DNA from: Cranoglanis bouderius
Lineage: Eukaryota; Chordata; Actinopteri; Siluriformes; Cranoglanididae
Reading direction: 5' to 3'
NCBI GenBank assembly: GCA_023630585.1
Contig: CM042551.1
Span: 20,490,001-20,554,000 of the forward strand
DNA length: 64,000 nucleotides
In this document: piece after piece, positions 58,896-64,000 of the stretch
Layout of the letters: the number at the start of each line of letters is the position of its first letter
How positions within the stretch are numbered: position 1 is the first letter of the stretch
Translations under genes and position numbers: made by a program
Notes under the pieces: generated by a model
What the model was told of the DNA's origin: nothing
Database searches by the model: none
What the model saw: only the letters and a program-made list of their open reading frames with translations

Positions 58896-59206
58896 TGTGT
58901 GTGTATGATAGAGAACGAGAGAGAGAACGAGAGAGAGAGAGGGAGAGAGAGAGAGTGTGTGTGTGTATGATAGAGAACAAGAGAGATAAAGAAAGAGAGA
59001 GAGAGAGAGTGTGTGTGTATGATAGAGAACGAGAGAGAGAACGAGAGAGAGAGAGGGAGAGAGAGAGAGTGTGTGTGTGTATGATAGAGAACAAGAGAGA
59101 TAAAGAAAGAGAGAGAGAGAGAGAGTGTGTGTGTGTGTATGTGTATGATAGAGAACGAGAGAGAGAGAGAGTGTGTGTGTGTGTGTGTGCGTGTGTGTAT
59201 GATAGA

Positions 59207-59251
<45 letters not shown>

Positions 59252-59268
59252 TGTGTATGATAGAGAAC

Positions 59269-59325
<57 letters not shown>

Positions 59326-59387
59326 TGTGTGTGTATGATAGAGAATGAGAGAGAGAGAGTGTGTGTGTGTGTGTGTGTATGATAGAG

Positions 59388-59429
<42 letters not shown>

Positions 59430-59502
59430 TGTGTGTGTGATAGAGAACGAGAGAGAGAGAGAGAGAGAGAGTGTGTGTGTGTGTGTGTGTATGATAGAGA
59501 AC

Positions 59503-59541
<39 letters not shown>

Positions 59542-59607
59542 TGTGTGTGTATGATAGAGAACGAGAGAGAGAGAGAGAGAGAGTGTGTGTGTGTGTGTAT
59601 GATAGAG

Positions 59608-59645
<38 letters not shown>

Positions 59646-59705
59646 TGTGTATGATAGAGAACGAGAGAGAGAGAGAGAGTGTGTGTGTGTGTGTGTATGA
59701 TAGAG

Positions 59706-59758
<53 letters not shown>
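58764..59758. repeat. compound GT/GA microsatellite, about 1 kb
   Basis: A pure (GT)n run (58764-58833) is followed by about 16 repeated modules, each a (GA)n run, a (GT)n run and the fixed word atgatagagaac. The words recur at variable spacing (30-90 bp). Three very long leucine/serine- or threonine/histidine-type open frames of 340-360 codons on the minus strand are repeat artefacts. Confidence 0.97.
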
Positions 59759-59761
<3 letters not shown>

Positions 59762-60059
59762 ATGTAGAAATAAATAAATGTGGAAATGCATAAATGTATA
59801 AATAAATACAATAATACATAAATAAGGAAGTAAAAGTATAAATACTCATTTATTTTTGCTTTTTTGTGTGTTTTTTTTACATTTCTTTGTAGACTTATTT
59901 ATGTATTTATTCATTTATGTATTTATTTATTTATTATTTTGGCAGGTTTTGGGATTCCAAATCTAGCCACAGGAGGTCACAAGCCAGTGTACTTTTTGTG
60001 CCGGTCCCAAGCCCGGATAAATAGAGAGGGTTGTGTCAGGAAGGGCATCCGACGTAAAA

Positions 60060-60835
60060 CTTTTGCCAAATTCAATATGCGAATCACTAACATGACTTCC
60101 ATACCGGATCGGTCGGGGCCCGGGTTAACAACGACCGCCATCGGAGCCGTTGACCTACAGGGCACTGGTGGAAATTGGGCTAATGTTGGTCGAAGAAGGA
60201 GAGGAGGAAGGTGTGTTAGAGGAGGAAGGCGTGTCCGTAGGCAGAGAGAGAAGAGGAAAGGCAGGAGTTTAGGACTGAAAGTAGGGACTTTGAATGTTGG
60301 TACGATGACAGGTAAAGGCAGAGAGCTGGTAGATATGATGCAGAGGAGGAAAGTCGACATTCTGTGTGTCCAGGAGACCAGGTGGAAAGGGAGCAAGGTT
60401 AGAAGCATTGGAGCAGGGTTTAAACTGTTTTATCATGGGGTGGACAGGAAGAGAAATGGAGTAGGAGTGATCCTGAAGGAGGAGTTTGTGAAGAATGTTC
60501 TGGAGGTAAAGAGAGTGTCAGATAGGTTGATGAGTCTGAAGCTGGAAATTGAAGGTGTGATGTTGAATGTTGTTAGTGCTTACACTCCACAAGTAGGTTG
60601 TGAGCAAGAGGAGAAAGACAGATTCTGGAGCGAGCTTGAGGAAGTGATGCAGAGTGTTCCCAGAGGTGAGAGAGTGGTGATAGGGGCAGACTTTAATGGA
60701 CATGTTGGTGAAGGGAATTGTGGGGATGAGGAAGTGATGGGCAGGTTTGGTCTTCAGGTAAGGAACCCAGAAGGACAGAGGTTGGTAGACTTTGCTAAAA
60801 GTATGGAGATGGCTGTGGTGAACACGTACTTTTAG
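60060..60835 (+). pseudogene. LINE apurinic-type endonuclease domain
   Basis: The frame reads GLKVGTLNVGTMTGKG, VDILCVQETRWKGSK, VGVILKEEF and VVIGADFNGHVGEG in order, which are motifs of the APE-like endonuclease of RTE elements. In other genomes this text is misannotated as craniofacial development protein 2. The frame ends at a TAG (60833-60835) after AVVNTYF, but the protein carries on as RQEHRVTYKSGG in the same frame. The stop is therefore a mutation within one original protein. Confidence 0.85.
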
Positions 60836-61904
60836 AAGAGGCAGGAACACAGGGTGACATATAAGAGTGGTGGCAGGAGCACACAGGTGGACTATATCTT
60901 ATGTAGACACTGTAATCTGATGGAGATTAGCGATTGCAAAGTAGTGGTAGGAGAGAGTGTAGCTAGACAGCACAGGATGGTGGTGTGTAAGATGACTCTG
61001 GTGGTGAGGAAGATGAAGAGACCAAAGGCAGAGCAGAAGACAAAGTGGTGGAAGTTGGAAAAGGAAGAGTGCTGTGCGGTTTTCAGGGAGGAGTTGAGAC
61101 AGGCTTTAGGTGGTCAGGAGGTGCTTCCAGATGACTGGACTACTACAGCCAAAGTGATCAGGGAGACAGGTAGGAAGGGCGCTAGGTGTGTCATCTGGAA
61201 GGAGGAAAGAAGACAAGGAGACTTGGTGGTGGAATGAGGAAGTTCAGGAGAGTATCCAGAGGAAGAGGTTAGCTAGGAAGAAGTGGGACAGTGACAGGAC
61301 GGAGGAAAGTAGACAGGAATATAGGGAGATGCAGCGTGAGGTTAAGATAAAGGTGGCAAAGGCCAAACAGAAAGCTTATGAGGACATGTATGTAAGGTTA
61401 GATAGTAAGGAAGGTGAGAGGGATTTGTATCGGTTGGCGAGGCAGAGGGATAGAGATGGTAAGGATGTGCAGCAGGTTAGAGTGATTAAAGATAGAGATG
61501 GAAATGTGTTGACAGGTGACAGGAGGGTGAGGGAAAGATGGACGGAGTACTTTGAGGAACTGATGAATGAGGAAAATGACAGGGAGAGAAGAGTAGTAGA
61601 GGCAAATATTGTTGAGCAGGAAGTAGAAAGGATTAGCAAGGGTGAAGTTAGGAGAGCTTTGCAGAGGATGAAGAGAGGAAAGGCAGTTGGTCCTGATGAC
61701 ATACCAGTGGAGGTATGGAAGTGTCTAGGAGAGATGGCAGTAGAGTTTTTAACTAGATTGTTCAACGAGGTCTTAGAGAGTGAGAGGATGCCTGAGGAAT
61801 GGAGGAGAAGTGTTTTGGTGCCGATTTTTAAGAACAAGGGAGATGTGCAGAGTTGTGGAAACTACAGAGGTATTAAGCTGATGAGCCATACAATGAAGTT
61901 GTAG
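60836..61904 (+). pseudogene. LINE linker and reverse transcriptase N-terminal region
   Basis: After the stop the frame continues to 61237 (DYILCRHCNLMEISDCKVV ...). A one-base shift near 61165-61180 then moves coding into the frame starting 61188 (GRRKEDKETWWWNEEVQES). This runs through the RT finger region (GKAVGPDDIPVEVWKCLG, RMPEEWRRSVLVPIFKNKGD, CGNYRGIKLMSH) to a TAG at 61902-61904, where the family has Trp (KLWERV). Confidence 0.8.
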
Positions 61905-63065
61905 GAAAGAGTAGTGGAAGCAAGGCTAAGGGGAGAAGTGAGCATTTGTGAGCAGCAGTATGGTTTCATGCCAAGAAGGAGCACTACAGATGCAATATTT
62001 GCTTTGAGAATGTTGATGGAGAAGTACAGAGAGGGTCAGAAAGAGCTGCATTGTGTCTTTGTAGATTTAGCGAAAGCGTATGACAGGGTGCCAAGAGAGG
62101 AGCTGTGGTATTGTATGAGGAGGTCTGGAGTGGCAGAGAAGTATGTTAGAGTGGTGCAGGATATGTATGAGAGCAGTAGGACAATGGTAAGGTGTGCGGT
62201 AGGTGTGACAGAGGAGTTCACGGTGAAGGTGGGACTGCATCAAGGATCGACTCTGAGCCCCTTCTTGTTTGCGGTGGTGATGGACAGGCTGACAGATGAG
62301 GTCAGACAGGAATCTCCATGGACTATGATGTTTGCGGATGACATTGTGATCTGTAGTGAGAGCAGGGAGCAGGTGGAGGAAACTCTAGAGAGGTGGAGGT
62401 TTGCTCTGGAGAGAAGAGGAATGAAGGTTAGTCGCAGCAAGACAGAATACATGTGTGTGAATGAGAGGGATCCAAGTGGAACAGTGAGGTTACAGGGAGA
62501 AGAGATAAAGAAGGTGCAGGATTTTAAGTACTTAGGGTCAACAGTCCAGAGCAATGGGGAGTGTGGAAAAGAGGTGAAGAAGCGTGTGCAGGCAGGTTGG
62601 AATGGGTGGAGAAAAGTGTCAGGTCTGTTGTGTGATAAAAGAGTACCAGCAAGAATGAAAGGAAAGGTGTACAGGACAGTAGTGAGACCAGCGATGTTGT
62701 ATGGTTTGGAGACAGTTGCACTGAGGAAAAGACAGGAGGAAGAGTTAGAGGTAGCAGAGCTGAAGATGTTGAGGTTCTCTTTGGGCGTGACGAGGATGGA
62801 TAGGATCAGGAATGAGTACATCAGGGGGACAGCACATGTGAGATGTTTTGGAGACAAAGTTAGAGAGGCCAGGTTGAGATGGTTTGGACATGTTCAGAGG
62901 AGGGAGAGTGAATATATCGGTAAAAGGATGCTGAGGTTAGAGCTGCCAGGCAGGAGGCCGAGAGGAAGACCAAAGAGGAGGTTTATGGATGTAGTGAAGG
63001 AGGACATGAAGGTAGTCGGTCTGAGAGAAGAGGATGCAGGGGATGGGCTAGATGGAGGCAGATGA
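61905..63065 (+). pseudogene. LINE reverse transcriptase palm/thumb and C terminus
   Basis: The frame downstream of the stop reads QYGFMPRRSTTDAIFALRM, CVFVDLAKAYDRVPR (first catalytic Asp), GLHQGSTLSPFLFAVVMDRL and MMFADDIVICSE (catalytic FADD, codons at 62331-62342), then QDFKYLGSTVQSNG and RPRGRPKRRFMDVVKED. It ends at 63065 (DGLDGGR). All RT catalytic residues are intact, so the copy is damaged but not very old. Confidence 0.88.
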
Positions 63066-63110
63066 TTCGCTGTGGCGACCCCTGAAGGGAACAGCCGAAA
63101 GGAAAACAAG

Positions 63111-63868
63111 AAAGGGATTCCATATAAAGCAGCCTAAACGTTTTCTAAACAGCTTTTTATAACCTACTTCTCAGAATTCTATGAAGAAACACCCCCAGGA
63201 ACTGGAAAGTGAAGTGTTACATGAAACAGGGCTGTAACCACCCTGTCCCAAATGGCGCATTTCATGTGGACTTGCGGTCTCGTGGCCTTCAGTTGCACTT
63301 GCTCGCGAAGTCTTCAAATCCGTAGTGTGTCCCATTTGTGATTTTGTGTTGATCACATTTCTGATGACGCCACAATTATGTTTCTTTCTTCATATCTTAT
63401 CTATAATGGGGGTGTAAGTTTGGTCAGCTTATTTTATAAGAAATTTTTTAATTTACATCATGGATTTCAACAATACATGCCTAAAGAAAAAGAAAAGAAA
63501 AGAAATCCCTAACATCAAACTGTCTTAAAAGACTTAAAAAGACAGAGTACAAACTCATTGTCTTTATGCAGGTGCAGATGGTGATTTTTCTGGGAAATAA
63601 CAGAGCAAGCCTAGAAAAAAGATACTTTTATAACTGAAGAAAGGGCACTCAATGATCTCACCAGCTAGACCTAGGAAGAAAAAGATACAAACTGTGAGTG
63701 AATCAAATACAACAGAGATTATGTGAAATCAAAATATAATCAAACTTAAAAGAAGTAAGAGTCTCTTTCTCTTGCAATGATATTAGTCTTCAACCCAGAT
63801 ACTTTGTGTATTGTAGATGGTCACCCTTGGGGAGAGGTTAGGCTTTGCACTTACACCCAGGGTATGGC
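63111..63868. other. intergenic / possible 3' UTR
   Basis: No repeat is recognised except a gaaaagaaaag tract at 63490-63503. If the frame at 63869-64000 is a true gene end, part of this stretch is its 3' UTR on the minus strand. Confidence 0.3.
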
Positions 63869-64000
63869 TCAACACTCTTCTTCTTTGTTCTCGATTGGGG
63901 AACTGGTATCTTTTTCCTCTGATGAATCAGCAGCCAAGTCGAGCCAAATGTCATATGGGTCCTCTTTTGGCACATCATGTTTCATCTCCAGCAACAACTG
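63869..64000 (-). CDS. possible C-terminal end of a gene that enters from the right
   Basis: The minus strand is open from the window edge for 43 codons to TGA (63869-63871). The reading is EMKHDVPKEDPYDIWLDLAA then an acidic tail ending NKEEEC. The mixture of Trp, Tyr and Asp followed by an acidic serine-rich tail looks like a real protein end. I do not recognise the protein. By human synteny the next gene after TYK2 would be CDC37, but this tail does not resemble the CDC37 end I recall. No splice acceptor is visible inside the window. Confidence 0.35.
   Translation of the reverse strand, partial: QLLLEMKHDVPKEDPYDIWLDLAADSSEEKDTSSPIENKEEEC

Larger units (their letters stand above)
59940..63110 (+). 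mobile_element. RTE-type LINE, nearly full length
   Basis: The 5' part (caggaggtcacaagccagtg then gaagggcatccgacgtaaaa) leads into an endonuclease and reverse transcriptase. The 3' end carries the tail ctgtggcgacccctgaaggg and cagccgaaagg (63071-63100), seen in many fish RTE copies. The length of about 3.2 kb is near full for this clade. Three lesions (a stop at 60833, a frameshift near 61170, a stop at 61902) make it inactive. Confidence 0.9.

Noticed and set aside
58735..59849. Three overlapping frames of 340-360 codons on the minus strand and several on the plus strand
   Set aside because: They translate only the GT/GA microsatellite (Ser-Leu, His-Thr, Arg-Glu, Cys-Val), which is open in most frames.

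Overview
This is eukaryotic, almost certainly teleost, nuclear DNA. The evidence is two vertebrate genes split into many short exons, long AT-rich introns, and a repeat content typical of ray-finned fish: many Tc1-like transposons, hAT and TTAA-flanked elements, tRNA-derived SINEs, an RTE-type LINE, and micro- and minisatellites. The SINE and Tc1 types suggest an otophysan fish such as a catfish, but that is inference. Gene models are read from the sequence: reading frames, splice sites, phase agreement between exons, and recognised protein families.

Layout. (1) 1-4925: two Tc1-like remnants, then the presumed 3' UTR of raver1. (2) 4926-18289, minus strand: raver1, 14 coding exons, 722 codons plus stop, with three N-terminal RRMs, PTB-binding SLLGxxP-type motifs and the conserved KRKRIF terminus. 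Its CpG-rich promoter lies at about 18290-18480. (3) 18290-21285: intergenic, with two copies of a small MITE and an internally deleted Tc1-like element. (4) 21286-34005, minus strand: tyk2, 23 coding exons, 1173 residues (FERM, SH2-like, JH2 pseudokinase, JH1 kinase). Its introns hold a complete Tc1-like element and a 1.2-kb foldback element. (5) 34-44.8 kb: transposon graveyard, with several Tc1 families and a TTAA-flanked element carrying a decayed THAP zinc finger. (6) 44.8-47.25 kb: an 18/24-bp minisatellite split by a SINE. (7) 48-58.4 kb: MITEs and a cluster of IS630/Tc1/mariner-like elements, two of which form a large inverted pair. (8) 58.7-59.8 kb: about 1 kb of GT/GA compound microsatellite. 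(9) 59.94-63.1 kb: a nearly full-length but broken RTE-type LINE. (10) The last 132 bases may be the C-terminal end of another minus-strand gene.

The two genes are not a functional unit in the bacterial sense. raver1 encodes an RNA-binding partner of PTB and vinculin; tyk2 encodes a Janus kinase of cytokine receptors. Their head-to-tail adjacency matches the human RAVER1-(ICAM3)-TYK2 block on 19p13, with the paralogous RAVER2-JAK1 block on 1p31. I did not find a convincing new multi-gene system. The most notable items are a non-canonical AIE in place of APE in the TYK2 kinase domain, a GC-AG first intron in raver1, the foldback element inside tyk2, a DD35D variant Tc1-like element with a shorter sibling, the TTAA/THAP element, the SINE-split minisatellite, and the inverted pair of IS630-like elements.
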